A stretch of DNA of 50,013 nt. It comes from Planctomycetota bacterium (lineage in GTDB: Bacteria; Planctomycetota; Phycisphaerae; Sedimentisphaerales; Anaerobacaceae). The position numbers were made by a program, and so were the translations under genes. Shown here one piece after another: positions 9,354 to 18,065 of the stretch (positions are counted from its first letter, which is position 1; every line of letters begins with the position of its first letter). The stretch is from the NCBI GenBank assembly GCA_022566315.1, contig JADFJC010000014.1, positions 1 to 50,013 on the forward strand, read 5' to 3'. The notes below the pieces were generated by a model. That model ran no database searches. It saw only the letters and a list, made by a program, of their open reading frames with translations, and was not told the origin of the DNA.

Positions 9354-10268
9354 ATGACTGTCAAAAAAATCACAATTTTCATGTTTTTGGTTTTCTTCGG
9401 GCTTGTGGGGTTAGTATCCGCAGCGGTGGAAAAGGTAACGCTGCGCGTCGATGGGCTGGCCTGCCCGTTCTGCGCCTACGGACTGGAGAAGAAGATTAAA
9501 GAACTCGAAGGCTACAAATCCTTTGAGGTCTTCCTCAACGAAGGCAGGGTGATAGTGGGTTGGCGCCAAGATAAACTGCTTGACCTTGAGAGCATCAATG
9601 AGGCGGTTGACAAGGCAGGGTTTACGCTGCGCGGGGTAAAAGGCAGTTTCCTGGGCAATCTGGTAAAGGAGGACGAAAAAATCTTTCTGCTGTTAGATGG
9701 GCGGGTCAAACAGCGTTTCTATGTTTATGAGCCCTCGAAGGTCAAGCAGAAAGCAGAACATGCGCGTAAAGTCGAGGGCAGTTTGCAGGCTTTCAGCAAA
9801 ACTACGCGGAAGCGGCTGGAGAAACTTGTGGCCGGGCGCCGAACGGTGAGAATAGTCGGTCCGGTTCATTCATACCGAGACCCAAATCGCCCGATGGCTC
9901 TTGGAATCGAAAAGCTGACTATAAGAGAAAGTTTTGTGGGTGTCCTAACAAAAGAAAAGGGGCGGTTCTTTCTGGTGGTCTCCGAACCCACCTCGCGACG
10001 CTTCAGCCTTTATGAGTCGAGGAAGTTAAAACTCATAAGTAAAAAAGCACATAAACTTGAGGGTACTGATAGTGCTTTTTCCAAAGCAATGTGGGAACGT
10101 CTGGAGGAAATTTTAACGAAGAAAAAGACAGTCAAAGTAGTCGGAGAGGTCCACGCGCATCGGGAGAAAGAGCTTGGCGCTGCGATTGGAATTGAGCAAT
10201 TGGAAGTTGTTCTGCCGAGCGAAGCCGCAAAGTCTAAAAAGGTGCGAAATGAGAATGAGGAAAAGTAA
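9354..10268 (+). CDS. Exported HMA-domain protein with a duplicated C-terminal domain
   Basis: A Sec signal peptide (about 1-23) precedes an HMA fold with the metal pair in GLACPFC (Cys37 and Cys40), like MerP/CopZ. After it come two copies of a domain of about 90 residues: copy one starts FLGNLVKEDEKIFLLL, copy two FVGVLTKEKGRFFLVV. Both contain an RF-x-(V/L)-YE motif, an (H)ARKVEG/AHKLEG motif and an end VKVVGEVHAHRE / VRIVGPVHSYRD. The repeat domain is not one I recognise. Location is probably periplasmic. AGGAG precedes the ATG. It would serve as the soluble metal carrier between barrel and inner-membrane transporter, by inference. Confidence 0.7.
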   Translation: MTVKKITIFMFLVFFGLVGLVSAAVEKVTLRVDGLACPFCAYGLEKKIKELEGYKSFEVFLNEGRVIVGWRQDKLLDLESINEAVDKAGFTLRGVKGSFLGNLVKEDEKIFLLLDGRVKQRFYVYEPSKVKQKAEHARKVEGSLQAFSKTTRKRLEKLVAGRRTVRIVGPVHSYRDPNRPMALGIEKLTIRESFVGVLTKEKGRFFLVVSEPTSRRFSLYESRKLKLISKKAHKLEGTDSAFSKAMWERLEEILTKKKTVKVVGEVHAHREKELGAAIGIEQLEVVLPSEAAKSKKVRNENEEK

Positions 10269-10291
10269 TGGTCAATGTGGAGGCCAGAGAT

Positions 10292-10495
10292 ATGAAGCTT
10301 AAGTCTATAATTAAATGCCCTGAATGTGGGTTTGAAAAAGAAGAGACAATGCCGACCGATTCTTGTTGGTATTTCTACGAATGTAGCAGTTGTGAGATTC
10401 GTCTGTCGCCAAAGGCGGGCGACTGTTGTGTTTTCTGCTCATACGGCTCTGTAAAATGTCCGCCAAAGCAGGAGGAAGCTGGGTCATCTACATAA
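10292..10495 (+). CDS. GDCC-motif small cysteine-rich protein
   Basis: A 67-residue protein with a zinc-ribbon-like CPECGF pair near the start, a second CSSC pair, and then the distinctive GDCCVFCSYGSVKCPP stretch. This matches the small GDCCxxC family often found beside mercury-resistance genes, in some organisms as a selenoprotein. Ten cysteines in 67 residues imply metal or thiol chemistry. The ATG at 10292 follows GGAGG by eight bases; the earlier ATG at 10268, which overlaps the preceding stop, has no site. No function is established to my knowledge. Confidence 0.75.
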   Translation: MKLKSIIKCPECGFEKEETMPTDSCWYFYECSSCEIRLSPKAGDCCVFCSYGSVKCPPKQEEAGSST

Positions 10496-10509
10496 CAGGA
10501 GGTGTACCA

Positions 10510-11736
10510 ATGACACCAGAAAATATGGAAAACCTGTTAACGGCACAGGGTTTTCTTTGCCCCTCGTGTGGTAATAAGGGCAAAGCGGTCAAGCGGATCA
10601 CAATCGAGTCCCTCTTGACAGACGAGGCGAAAGCGCTGGTTTCGAGCAGAGACGGCTTTCGATTCTGTCCGACGCCGACCTGCGAGGTCAGCTACTTTCA
10701 CCCCCAGACCGGCGAACGATTTTTGTGCCGGGATGTGCGCGTTCGCATTGGGCAAAAGCAAACGCAAGCACCTCGTCCGATTTGCTACTGTTTCAACCAC
10801 ACCATCGAGGAGATTGAAGCGGAAGTAGCCGAGACGGGAACATCGAAAATCCCCGATGCAATCGCGGAAAAATGTCACCAGGGCTTAGACCGCTGCGAGC
10901 AGACTAATCCACAAGGCTCTTGCTGCATAGCAGATGTACGAAGAGTACTTAGAGAGGCACAGGCCAAATTTGGCAAGGTGCCAGCGGAAGTTTCGTATTC
11001 TAATGAGAACAAAGCCGTATCTACAGCCGACTGCTGTGCGAATGAGACACCACTGGTGGAGGCCGAAGCCGAGTTTCCACGGAATGTTGGGCTTTGGGCC
11101 ACGGCAGGCGCGGTCCTCTCGGCGATCCTGTCCTCAGCATGCTGCTGGCTTCCCCTTCTTCTGATCGCATTCGGCGCCTCCGCAGCCGGGGTCTCTGGCT
11201 TCTTCGAAGCATACCGTCCCTATCTCCTCGGAGCAACAGGGCTGCTCTTAGCCGGTGGTTTCTATCTGGTTTACTTCCGCAAGGAGCGGTGCGAGCCTGG
11301 GAGCACCTGCGCCGTTCCAAGCCCCAGACTCGTCCGCTTCAACAAGGTGATGTTGTTGGTGGCCACCGTCGTTGTTTTGCTGTTCGCCCTTTTCCCGAAC
11401 TATTTGGGGTTTCTAATCGGCAGTGACAAAGACAACAGTCCGGTTACAGCCCTTACAGGTGAGGGGCACCTCTTCCGAATCGAGGGGATGACTTGTGAAG
11501 GTTGCGCCGTGAATCTTCAATCGCACCTGGTCAGGGTTCCTGGCGTAACACACGCAGAGGTCTCCTATAAATCCAAGACAGCGCGTCTTTTCTTCGATAC
11601 CCGTGTGGCGCCACCTTCAGATAGCAAGATACAGGAGGCCATTAAACAGGCTGGGTACCAAGGTTCTCCCGTACCGGATGGTCGCATCTTAGATATAGGT
11701 CACGGTGATAACCTGCGCCAGGTTGGCCATTATTAA
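10510..11736 (+). CDS. CopZ-like Fe-S/Zn domain fused to MerT and MerP domains
   Basis: A 408-residue fusion. Residues 1-155 resemble the N-terminal domain of Archaeoglobus CopZ: a zinc site (Cys17/Cys20 with Cys53, Cys58, Cys73) and a BFD-like 2Fe-2S site (CYC at 92-94, Cys122, Cys129, CC 138-139). Residues 190-305 form a MerT module with SACCWLPLLLIAFG (Cys211-Cys212), a second pair Cys261/Cys267 on the loop, and a third membrane helix. Residues 318-385 are an HMA/MerP domain with GMTCEGC (Cys329, Cys332). The start ATG 10510 follows AGGAGG; the gene lies 14 bases after the GDCC gene. Metal could pass from HMA through the membrane to a redox-active cytoplasmic domain. Confidence 0.85.
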   Translation: MTPENMENLLTAQGFLCPSCGNKGKAVKRITIESLLTDEAKALVSSRDGFRFCPTPTCEVSYFHPQTGERFLCRDVRVRIGQKQTQAPRPICYCFNHTIEEIEAEVAETGTSKIPDAIAEKCHQGLDRCEQTNPQGSCCIADVRRVLREAQAKFGKVPAEVSYSNENKAVSTADCCANETPLVEAEAEFPRNVGLWATAGAVLSAILSSACCWLPLLLIAFGASAAGVSGFFEAYRPYLLGATGLLLAGGFYLVYFRKERCEPGSTCAVPSPRLVRFNKVMLLVATVVVLLFALFPNYLGFLIGSDKDNSPVTALTGEGHLFRIEGMTCEGCAVNLQSHLVRVPGVTHAEVSYKSKTARLFFDTRVAPPSDSKIQEAIKQAGYQGSPVPDGRILDIGHGDNLRQVGHY

Positions 11737-11885
11737 CATATTGGAACTGGACTTTTGGACACCGTGATAAATATGGAGTTCCTGGTCGAAAAGAACAACT
11801 GACGGCGTCTGCTGCTCTGACTGTGTTCCAGCAGCGGCGCCGCAAACTGAACTGGAACACAAACAATCTCAAAAGGGGGTTAGCC

Positions 11886-12155
11886 ATGAAAGCTAAACGC
11901 AAAATTGAGGTATTCAGCGCAGATTGTCCCGTCTGTCATAAGACGATTGAACGCATCAAGGGCCTCGCATGTGATTCCTGCGAAGTAAGCGTACTGGATA
12001 TGCACGACCCGGATGTGGCCGAATGCGCAAAGAGCCTCGGCATTCGATCGCTGCCCGCCGTAGTAATCGATGGCAAGCTCGCCGATTGCTGCTCGGGTCG
12101 CGGTCCGGATGAGGCCGCACTGCGAAAAGCAGGCTTGGGACAACCAATTACTTAG
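11886..12155 (+). CDS. Thioredoxin-fold small protein with CxxC motifs
   Basis: An 89-residue cytoplasmic protein of glutaredoxin/thioredoxin fold. The active site is FSADCPVC (Cys14, Cys17), a second pair is CDSC (Cys29, Cys32), and the cis-Pro loop is seen in RSLPAVVIDGK. A CC pair follows at 67-68. Such proteins occur as extra genes in metal-resistance operons and may shuttle Hg/As or reduce thiols. The ATG at 11886 follows AAGGGGG. A 149-base spacer separates it from the fusion gene, so it may be the last gene of the operon or a separate unit. Confidence 0.75.
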   Translation: MKAKRKIEVFSADCPVCHKTIERIKGLACDSCEVSVLDMHDPDVAECAKSLGIRSLPAVVIDGKLADCCSGRGPDEAALRKAGLGQPIT

Positions 12156-12177
12156 TCGAATACCTGGTAGTCAGTGC

Positions 12178-12210
12178 CTGGGCCAGGGGTTGCAGATACA
12201 CTTGGCCCAG
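12178..12210 (+). other. Inverted repeat after the metal operon
   Basis: CTGGGCCA (12178-12185) and TGGCCCAG (12203-12210) form an eight-pair stem with a 17-base loop, 23 bases after the last operon gene. There is no T run, so it is either a weak terminator or an mRNA 3' protecting hairpin. Confidence 0.45.
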
Positions 12211-12890
12211 TCCGGTTCTGTCGTACCGTAGCTATCATCAAATCGATATGATTTGCTTGAACATGCTCAGAGACATTTTTCATTTGTGGAGGGTCAACAA
12301 AAATCTTAGTTACGTTGTTAGTTTCCTGCGGTACGAGCAAAGTAAGGCCTTCTATGGCCAAAATGAGCGCGTAAAAAGGGCGAGGTGGTGGTTCCGGCTG
12401 GGGGGGAGACCGGTGGACCACACTGCCTCGCCGAGGTCTATAAAGCTGTTCGAAAACAGCATTATAGGTTAAAAACTAACCAAAAAAAATAACGCTTCCA
12501 GAAAATTCTGTCAAACGAAAAATACGAGAACTACAAAAATCCTTTAAGGGGTTTACTTCCACCCCATATTGTCTCAGTAAAACCAGTATACAAGTTATGG
12601 CGATAAAATGCAAGTTAAAAATCCCTTTTTTTGTTTTTTTTGGAACTTTATCTTATCTGAACAGAAATCATAAAGCCGGACGGTTTGAACATTTACACTT
12701 GCCGGCCCTGATTACGACCGATAAGCCTTAGAAGTTGTCATTTCACGAGACCTTGTGGATGAAAAAACCGTCAAAATTTTTGCCTTAATTGCTTTTATGC
12801 TGGCAAAAGCTTTCACAGCCTGATATTTTGAATACGTCCATAGTTTGTGGTGGATTGAATTTTTAATTTTCGGCTCTTGGCTGTTCTGCT
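12211..12890. other. 680-base spacer without a recognisable gene
   Basis: No frame with coding character is seen. The GC-richer part (12211-12440) carries a minus-strand open frame of low quality; the rest is AT-rich with homopolymer runs. It may hold the yggS promoter or gene debris at the edge of the metal operon. Confidence 0.5.
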
Positions 12891-13613
12891 ATGATAAAAA
12901 TTTCTGAGAGAATAAAACGTGTAAAGGACACCATTAGCTCTGCCTGTGCCCGTGTTGGCAGAGACCCTGGTGAGGTAAAGCTCGTTGTCGTAACCAAGTC
13001 TGCTGCAATCGAGGCTGTAAAAGAAGTTATTCGTCTCGGCTTCAGCGACCTGGGGGAAAATCGCGTTCAGCAATTGAAAAAAGTGTCCGCTCAGATAGCT
13101 GATTTTTTCCAGGGACCTGAAGGTGGTTCAGACCTGCCAAAAAACGTCAGTTGGCATATGATAGGCCATCTGCAGCGCAACAAGGTCAGCCTTGTCTTGC
13201 CTATAGCTTTTCTGATTCATTCGGTAGATACACTTCGTTTGGCCGAAGAAATAAACACCTCAGCGGCAAAGCTCAACTTATGCCCAAAAGTGCTTCTCCA
13301 GGTCAATACTTCCAACGAACCACAAAAATACGGTGTTCCGATAGGTGCGGCAACACATCTGGCTGAGCAGATAGAGACCCTGCCGAACTTAAAACTGGTT
13401 GGCCTGATGACAATGGCACCATTGACTCATAACAAGAATGTTGTTCGAACTTGTTTTGTTCGGGCAGGAGAATTATTTATCGAGATGCGCGGCGAAAAAA
13501 TTGTCAGCCGGCAGTTTACCGAGCTGAGTATGGGTATGAGTTCAGACTACGAAATCGCCGTCGAAGAGGGGGCAACCATCCTTCGCATCGGCTCGGCAAT
13601 TTTCGCCGGCTGA
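12891..13613 (+). CDS. yggS: YggS/PLPBP-family PLP homeostasis protein
   Basis: A single-domain TIM-barrel protein that binds pyridoxal phosphate and buffers the cellular PLP pool; no enzyme activity is known for the family. The PLP lysine is Lys36 in VVVTKSA. Other blocks are GENRVQQL, WHMIGHLQRNK, LLQVNTSNEPQKYG, GLMTMAP and LSMGMSSDYEIAVEEGATILRIGSAIF with the phosphate-binding Ser/Arg residues. 240 residues, normal length. ATG 12891 is the natural start. A short loop insertion (FFQGPEGGSDLPKN) precedes the WHMIGHLQ block. No cell-division genes flank it, unlike in many bacteria. Confidence 0.95.
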   Translation: MIKISERIKRVKDTISSACARVGRDPGEVKLVVVTKSAAIEAVKEVIRLGFSDLGENRVQQLKKVSAQIADFFQGPEGGSDLPKNVSWHMIGHLQRNKVSLVLPIAFLIHSVDTLRLAEEINTSAAKLNLCPKVLLQVNTSNEPQKYGVPIGAATHLAEQIETLPNLKLVGLMTMAPLTHNKNVVRTCFVRAGELFIEMRGEKIVSRQFTELSMGMSSDYEIAVEEGATILRIGSAIFAG

Positions 13614-13756
13614 GAGAGCAACGAATTTTCCGGCGCTCCTGTACAACGCTCTGCCATTCCCATTTCTTTTTGTCATCCTCACACCAACACAGTCAAGCTT
13701 CTTCTATCATTTACAACATTCTGCATCTCTTCTTGCACAGGAACGATATACAGATG

Positions 13757-13964
13757 CTAAGGACTTGTAAATAAATTATCTTCCCTTTTTGGCCGGCAGC
13801 GGCTTCGGCTGGCGGCCTCAGCAAAACTCGGACTACCAACCAGTAGTCCTGCGTTTTGCTTCCACCGTAAGGTGTCCTGTGGACTTGCCAGTCTTGTCCT
13901 CGCTCAGCCAAAAACGAAACTCGCCTGCCGGCGGTCAAGGCCTAATTTCTCTACCAGTCCTAAG
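13757..13964. mobile_element. MITE-like inverted-repeat element, copy A
   Basis: About 208 bases bounded by terminal inverted repeats: left TAAGGACTTGTAAATAAATT, right the reverse complement of TTAGGACTGGTAGAGAAATT. It shares its ends and two internal blocks (GCGGCTTCGGCTGGCGGCC and CTTGTCCTCGCTCAGCC) with the copy at the right window edge, but carries two extra internal stretches. The inner stretch contains its own hairpins. It has no coding capacity. Confidence 0.75.
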
Positions 13965-14151
13965 CCCGCAAGAGCAGAAAAAAATGAGAGAAAATGCAAA
14001 GTACAACGCCCATCAAGCCGAAATTAGCTTATGAATAGTGAACATTCCTTAGGGAATGGTATTTAACAAGCGGTCATTCGATTAAATGCCGGTAACTGAA
14101 TGAAAGAATGCTTGTTTACGGTCCCATAACGTAATCAGGAAAATAGACGAA

Positions 14152-15429
14152 ATGGAAAAAGTAAAATTATTAACTGCTATTGAGCCGAAAAAAGGCTTTA
14201 TAGATGTTCTGTATCTGACAAATCAAAGCCAAATCCCGCCTGAAATAAAGCGACTTTTGAAGAGGAGGAAACTTTCTTACCACACTCTTCCGATAGACAA
14301 GTTTTCCAAAGTACGCGACAGACTCGATTTGATTGGGACCGTCATTATCGATACGAAAGACTCGGACTTTTCGCAGCAGCAGCAATTGGCCCGAACAATC
14401 GAATCCCTTGAGATAGAAAATATTGGCATGATTTTACTCACAGACCGTCCGGATATGCCCGTAAGAAGTTTTTCTATATCGCCATCAAGGACTAGTTTCT
14501 CTATGATCAACACCATGGAGTCAGTTTCCATGGATGAGCTATGGGCCAAAATAAGTGCTAATCTTGCATATCGCAAAAAAAGTTCTGGAATTACGACAAA
14601 ACCTTTAATTCCACGAAAGCATGTGCTGAGAATTCACAGGAACAAACTGGCCGAGCAACTTTCTATGACAAAAACCCTCGCGGATAATCTGGCAGAGCAG
14701 CTTCGTTTAGCTGGTCTTGTGCAGCAGGATTTCCTCCCCGCCCAGTTGCCAAATACTGATGAAGTGCATTGGGCCACGGTTTTTTTGCCGGCAGAGTGGG
14801 TCTCTGGTGACATTTACGATATCGTCCGTATCGACGAGCAGCACATCGGCTTTTATGTGGCTGATGTAGTGGGGCATGGCATGCCTGCAGCACTGCTGAC
14901 AATTTTTCTAAAGCAGGCCTTGCTTATGCGAGAGACATATGATAGTAATTACCGCATATTCCCACCGTCAGAGATTATAAAAAACCTGAATATGCGAATG
15001 GCGGCACAGAAACTCTCCGGTTATCAATTTGCCACCTGCTGCTATTGCCTTTTAAATATAAAAACACTACAACTCACGTTCGCCCGTGCCGGACATCCCT
15101 ATCCAATCCTTATCAGAGGCGGACAGCAACTCGAACAGCTCGAAATACGAGGCTCGCTGCTGGGGATTTTTGAACAGGCTGAATACCCCCAGCAGACCAT
15201 ACAGCTTCAGCCCGGCGATAAACTACTGCTGTATTCCGACGGGGCCGAGCCCTTCATAGGCAAGTTCGATGACGAAACCGGCTTTGGTTTCAGCGAACAA
15301 TTTTACGAAATCAAAGATTCGCCTGTTGTTGAGATGATGGACAGACTTAACACGATTGCCCATAATCAAAAAATCGAACCGTCTGAAGTTGATGATATTA
15401 CAATGGTCGCCCTTGAAATACTTCCTTAG
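14152..15429 (+). CDS. PP2C/SpoIIE-type serine phosphatase with pseudo-receiver N-terminus
   Basis: A 425-residue cytoplasmic phosphatase of the RsbU type. Residues 1-130 have the alternating pattern of a response-regulator fold (VLYLTNQ, TVIIDTKDS, GMILLTDRP), but the acidic pocket is absent, so it is a pseudo-receiver. A coiled-coil linker (about 160-190) leads to the phosphatase core: EWVSGDIYDIV, FYVADVVGHGMPAALLT, AGHPYPILI, LLLYSDGAEPF and PSEVDDITMVAL, with the metal-binding Asp residues in place. It probably acts on an anti-anti-sigma factor, but no STAS or RsbW gene lies next to it. The stop codon lies within a MITE-like terminal repeat. Confidence 0.85.
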   Translation: MEKVKLLTAIEPKKGFIDVLYLTNQSQIPPEIKRLLKRRKLSYHTLPIDKFSKVRDRLDLIGTVIIDTKDSDFSQQQQLARTIESLEIENIGMILLTDRPDMPVRSFSISPSRTSFSMINTMESVSMDELWAKISANLAYRKKSSGITTKPLIPRKHVLRIHRNKLAEQLSMTKTLADNLAEQLRLAGLVQQDFLPAQLPNTDEVHWATVFLPAEWVSGDIYDIVRIDEQHIGFYVADVVGHGMPAALLTIFLKQALLMRETYDSNYRIFPPSEIIKNLNMRMAAQKLSGYQFATCCYCLLNIKTLQLTFARAGHPYPILIRGGQQLEQLEIRGSLLGIFEQAEYPQQTIQLQPGDKLLLYSDGAEPFIGKFDDETGFGFSEQFYEIKDSPVVEMMDRLNTIAHNQKIEPSEVDDITMVALEILP

Positions 15430-15446
15430 TACTTGTAAAGAAATTA
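15424..15446. repeat. MITE-like terminal repeat, solo copy D
   Basis: CTTAGTACTTGTAAAGAAAT plus TAG matches the terminal repeat of the elements at 13757 and 49898 with one or two changes. The TAG of its CTTAGT is the stop codon of the phosphatase gene. The rest of the element is missing. Confidence 0.6.
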
Positions 15447-15552
15447 GACCCGTGACACAAAACCAGAGACTCAGGTTTTTATTCTTCATCCTTTAACCGA
15501 TTACAGGCTCTTCAGAAGCTGTTTTTTTGCAAATTGCGGATATTTGTCCATA

Positions 15553-15730
15553 AGAGCCTATCCAAATAACCCGCTCTATTACGGCCGGCTGCAAAGCCCG
15601 ATGCCTGCGTTGTCGGTCAAAAACGTTCTCAACGTGGAGAAAACCACGTCTCCGAGCATTTTTGGCCTGCCGCCTTGGCCTCGAACTTTTCGCTCGGCCT
15701 CATAACGAGACGGTTATTCGGATAAGCTCT
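15553..15730. mobile_element. Second MITE-like inverted-repeat element
   Basis: 178 bases bounded by AGAGCCTATCCAAATAACC (left) and the reverse complement of AGAGCTTATCCGAATAACC (right), with the inverted similarity reaching about 35 bases inward. No coding capacity. It is unrelated in sequence to the TTAGGACTTG family, although a solo end of that family lies 110 bases away. It fills most of the spacer before accB. Confidence 0.7.
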
Positions 15731-15914
15731 AAACCTCATTGAACATTTCTAAAATAGAATTTCTAACGGATATTTGCGGGGATTTGTTGTCTTGCAGATG
15801 TACCAAAAATTGTTTGCAAAAACACCCCTTTTGGTTATACTCATTCGGATTGTCGGGCTACGGCGGGCTTCGCCCAGACAAGAGCGATACTTGTTGCAAG
15901 GAAAGGATGCAACG

Positions 15915-16415
15915 ATGGCGGAAAATGATACCGATTTGCAGAAAATTAAAAAACTCATTGAGATAATGAAAGAGAATGATCTTCTTGAGGTTGAGATAAA
16001 ACACGGCGACGACAAGATTTTTCTAAAGCGTTCGCAACCTCAACCCTCCGTTGGCGGGGCCGTAAGCGCTATACCGACAATGAGGCCGGAACCCGTCGCC
16101 ACACCTGCCCACGCAGGAGGCGCCGAGGCTTTGATTCAAACTTACGTCTCGCAAACCACCCCGGCTCCAGAAGATTTGGTGGAGATAAAATCGCCTATCG
16201 TCGGGACATTCTACGCAACACCAGGCCCCGATTCTGAGCATTATGTAGAAGTCGGCTCGACGATCAGTCCACAGACGGTCGTTTGTATAATCGAGGCAAT
16301 GAAGGTTATGAATGAGATAAAAGCCGAGACCAGTGGAACGATTGCTGAGGTACTTGTAACCAATGGCCAGGCTGTTGAATATGGCCAGGTACTTTTCAAG
16401 GTCAAACCAGACTAA
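15915..16415 (+). CDS. accB: Biotin carboxyl carrier protein of acetyl-CoA carboxylase
   Basis: The carrier that holds biotin for carboxylation in the first step of fatty-acid synthesis. The N-terminal segment [20 protein letters not shown] is typical of AccB; a Pro/Ala-rich linker follows; the biotinyl domain has [13 protein letters not shown] with the target lysine. The ATG at 15915 lies after AAGGAAAGG and gives 166 residues. The frame is open further up, but those codons are not family-like. accC follows 77 bases downstream across a heptamer array, and the pair forms the usual accBC order. Confidence 0.95.
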   Translation: MAENDTDLQKIKKLIEIMKENDLLEVEIKHGDDKIFLKRSQPQPSVGGAVSAIPTMRPEPVATPAHAGGAEALIQTYVSQTTPAPEDLVEIKSPIVGTFYATPGPDSEHYVEVGSTISPQTVVCIIEAMKVMNEIKAETSGTIAEVLVTNGQAVEYGQVLFKVKPD

Positions 16416-16420
16416 ATTAT

Positions 16421-16490
16421 GATTCGATGCTTGTCGCTCGACGCTCGATATTCGTTGCGAGGATCGAGTATCAAGGATCGAGAATCGAGA
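16421..16490. repeat. 7-bp-period array between accB and accC
   Basis: Ten degenerate heptamers in phase (GATTCGA, TGCTTGT, CGCTCGA twice, TATTCGT, TGCGAGG, ATCGAGT, ATCAAGG, ATCGAGA twice) fill the spacer and stop two bases before the accC ATG. The polarity changes in the middle, from TCGA-type to ATCGAG-type units. Confidence 0.85.
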
Positions 16491-16492
16491 AT

Positions 16493-17830
16493 ATGTTTTC
16501 AAGGATTCTGATAGCAAATCGAGGTGAGATAGCACTGCGCATCATCCGTGCCTGTCACGAGCTTGGTATCGGGACAGTTGTGGTTTATTCCGAGGCGGAT
16601 AAGGACGCTTCATACTTGCAGCTTGCTGATGAAGCCATTTGTATCGGGCCGCCCGACTGTGCCCAAAGTTATCTGAATATTCCCCGTATTATAAGTGCCG
16701 CCGAGATTACTGACGTTGAGGCAATTCATCCCGGTTATGGCTTCTTAGCTGAGAACATAAACTTCGCCCGGATATGTCGTGAGTGTGGGATAGTATTCAT
16801 CGGCCCTCCCGTTGAGGCAATGCAATTGCTTGGCGACAAGGTCCAGGCCCGCGAGTTAGCACGCAAAGTGGGTGTACCGGTAGTGCCCGGCTCCGATGGT
16901 GCTATCGAAAAGGAATCAAATGCGCTAAAACTGGCGAACAAAATGGGCTACCCCGTAATAATAAAAGCTGTTGCCGGCGGAGGTGGCAGAGGTATGAGAG
17001 TTGCGCATAACGACATCAGTCTGCATTCGGCATTTAGCGCAGCACGTGCCGAAGCCGAAGCAGCCTTCGGCGATGGAAGCATCTATCTGGAAAAGTTCAT
17101 AGTTGAACCCCGGCACGTCGAAGTCCAGGTAGTAGCCGACAATCACGGAAACGCTTTACACTTTTACGAAAGGGACTGCTCCATTCAGCGAAGACATCAA
17201 AAGATGATTGAGGAATCACCCTGTCCTGTTCTGGATAAGCACACAAGAGGGCAGCTTGCCGACGCCGCCTTGAGGATTATAAAAAAGGCCAAATATGTCA
17301 ATGCCGCAACTGTTGAGTTTCTTTTAGACAGCGATAAAAACTTTTACTTTATTGAGGTGAACACACGAATTCAGGTCGAGCATCCCGTTACTGAGATGGT
17401 TACCGGCCACGATTTGATTAAGTTGCAGTTGAAAATCGCCGCAGGCCTGCCTATCAAATTCAGCCAGAGAAATATCAAGCATACCGGCGTAGCAATTGAA
17501 TGTCGGATTAACGCCGAGGACCCTGAGAACAATTTCGCTCCTTCACCGGGCACGATTACCCGGTTAATTCTGCCCGGCGGCCCCGGGGTCAGAGTCGATA
17601 CGCACATCCATCAGGGCTGGACGGTCTCAACGAAATACGATTCGATGATTGCCAAGCTTATTGTCCATCAGAGAACGCGAACTGAAGCCATTGCCACGAT
17701 GAAAAGGGCTTTGCGGGAATTTGTTATCGAGCCAATTAAAACGACGATACCCGTCTGCCTTGATATCCTTTCCCACAACCTTTTCGTTAAAAATAAAATC
17801 GATACCGGCTTCGTAGAGCGGAATTTCTAA
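16493..17830 (+). CDS. accC: Biotin carboxylase subunit of acetyl-CoA carboxylase
   Basis: The ATP-grasp enzyme that carboxylates biotin on AccB. Seen in order: the N-terminal [30 protein letters not shown], the glycine-rich ATP loop [34 protein letters not shown] and [15 protein letters not shown] with catalytic residues. 445 residues, normal length. The ATG at 16493 begins the family consensus; upstream in-frame codons are heptamer-array sequence. No clear Shine-Dalgarno is visible (only GAGA), so translation may depend on coupling with accB. Confidence 0.97.
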   Translation: MFSRILIANRGEIALRIIRACHELGIGTVVVYSEADKDASYLQLADEAICIGPPDCAQSYLNIPRIISAAEITDVEAIHPGYGFLAENINFARICRECGIVFIGPPVEAMQLLGDKVQARELARKVGVPVVPGSDGAIEKESNALKLANKMGYPVIIKAVAGGGGRGMRVAHNDISLHSAFSAARAEAEAAFGDGSIYLEKFIVEPRHVEVQVVADNHGNALHFYERDCSIQRRHQKMIEESPCPVLDKHTRGQLADAALRIIKKAKYVNAATVEFLLDSDKNFYFIEVNTRIQVEHPVTEMVTGHDLIKLQLKIAAGLPIKFSQRNIKHTGVAIECRINAEDPENNFAPSPGTITRLILPGGPGVRVDTHIHQGWTVSTKYDSMIAKLIVHQRTRTEAIATMKRALREFVIEPIKTTIPVCLDILSHNLFVKNKIDTGFVERNF

Positions 17831-18065
17831 TCTCTTAGCTCGTAATTCCCGGCCCGCATCGCTGCTAAATATTTCTAAATCGAGCGTTCCTTGTTCGATA
17901 TTTGTTTTCGTCCGTACAATAAATCTCACATCAATCTGGAGTACGTTAGGCTAATTGTTGTGAAATTCACCTTATACGGAACAAGCACGCACAAAACAAG
18001 CAGCAACAAGGCCGACGGTTCGAAGATGGAAGTTATAGGTCAGTTCCGTCTCTATTAAAATATTC

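Noticed and set aside
12152-12421. Minus-strand 89-residue frame after the metal operon
   Set aside because: No ribosome site, Pro-rich low-quality sequence, and it overlaps an inverted repeat; no recognisable family.
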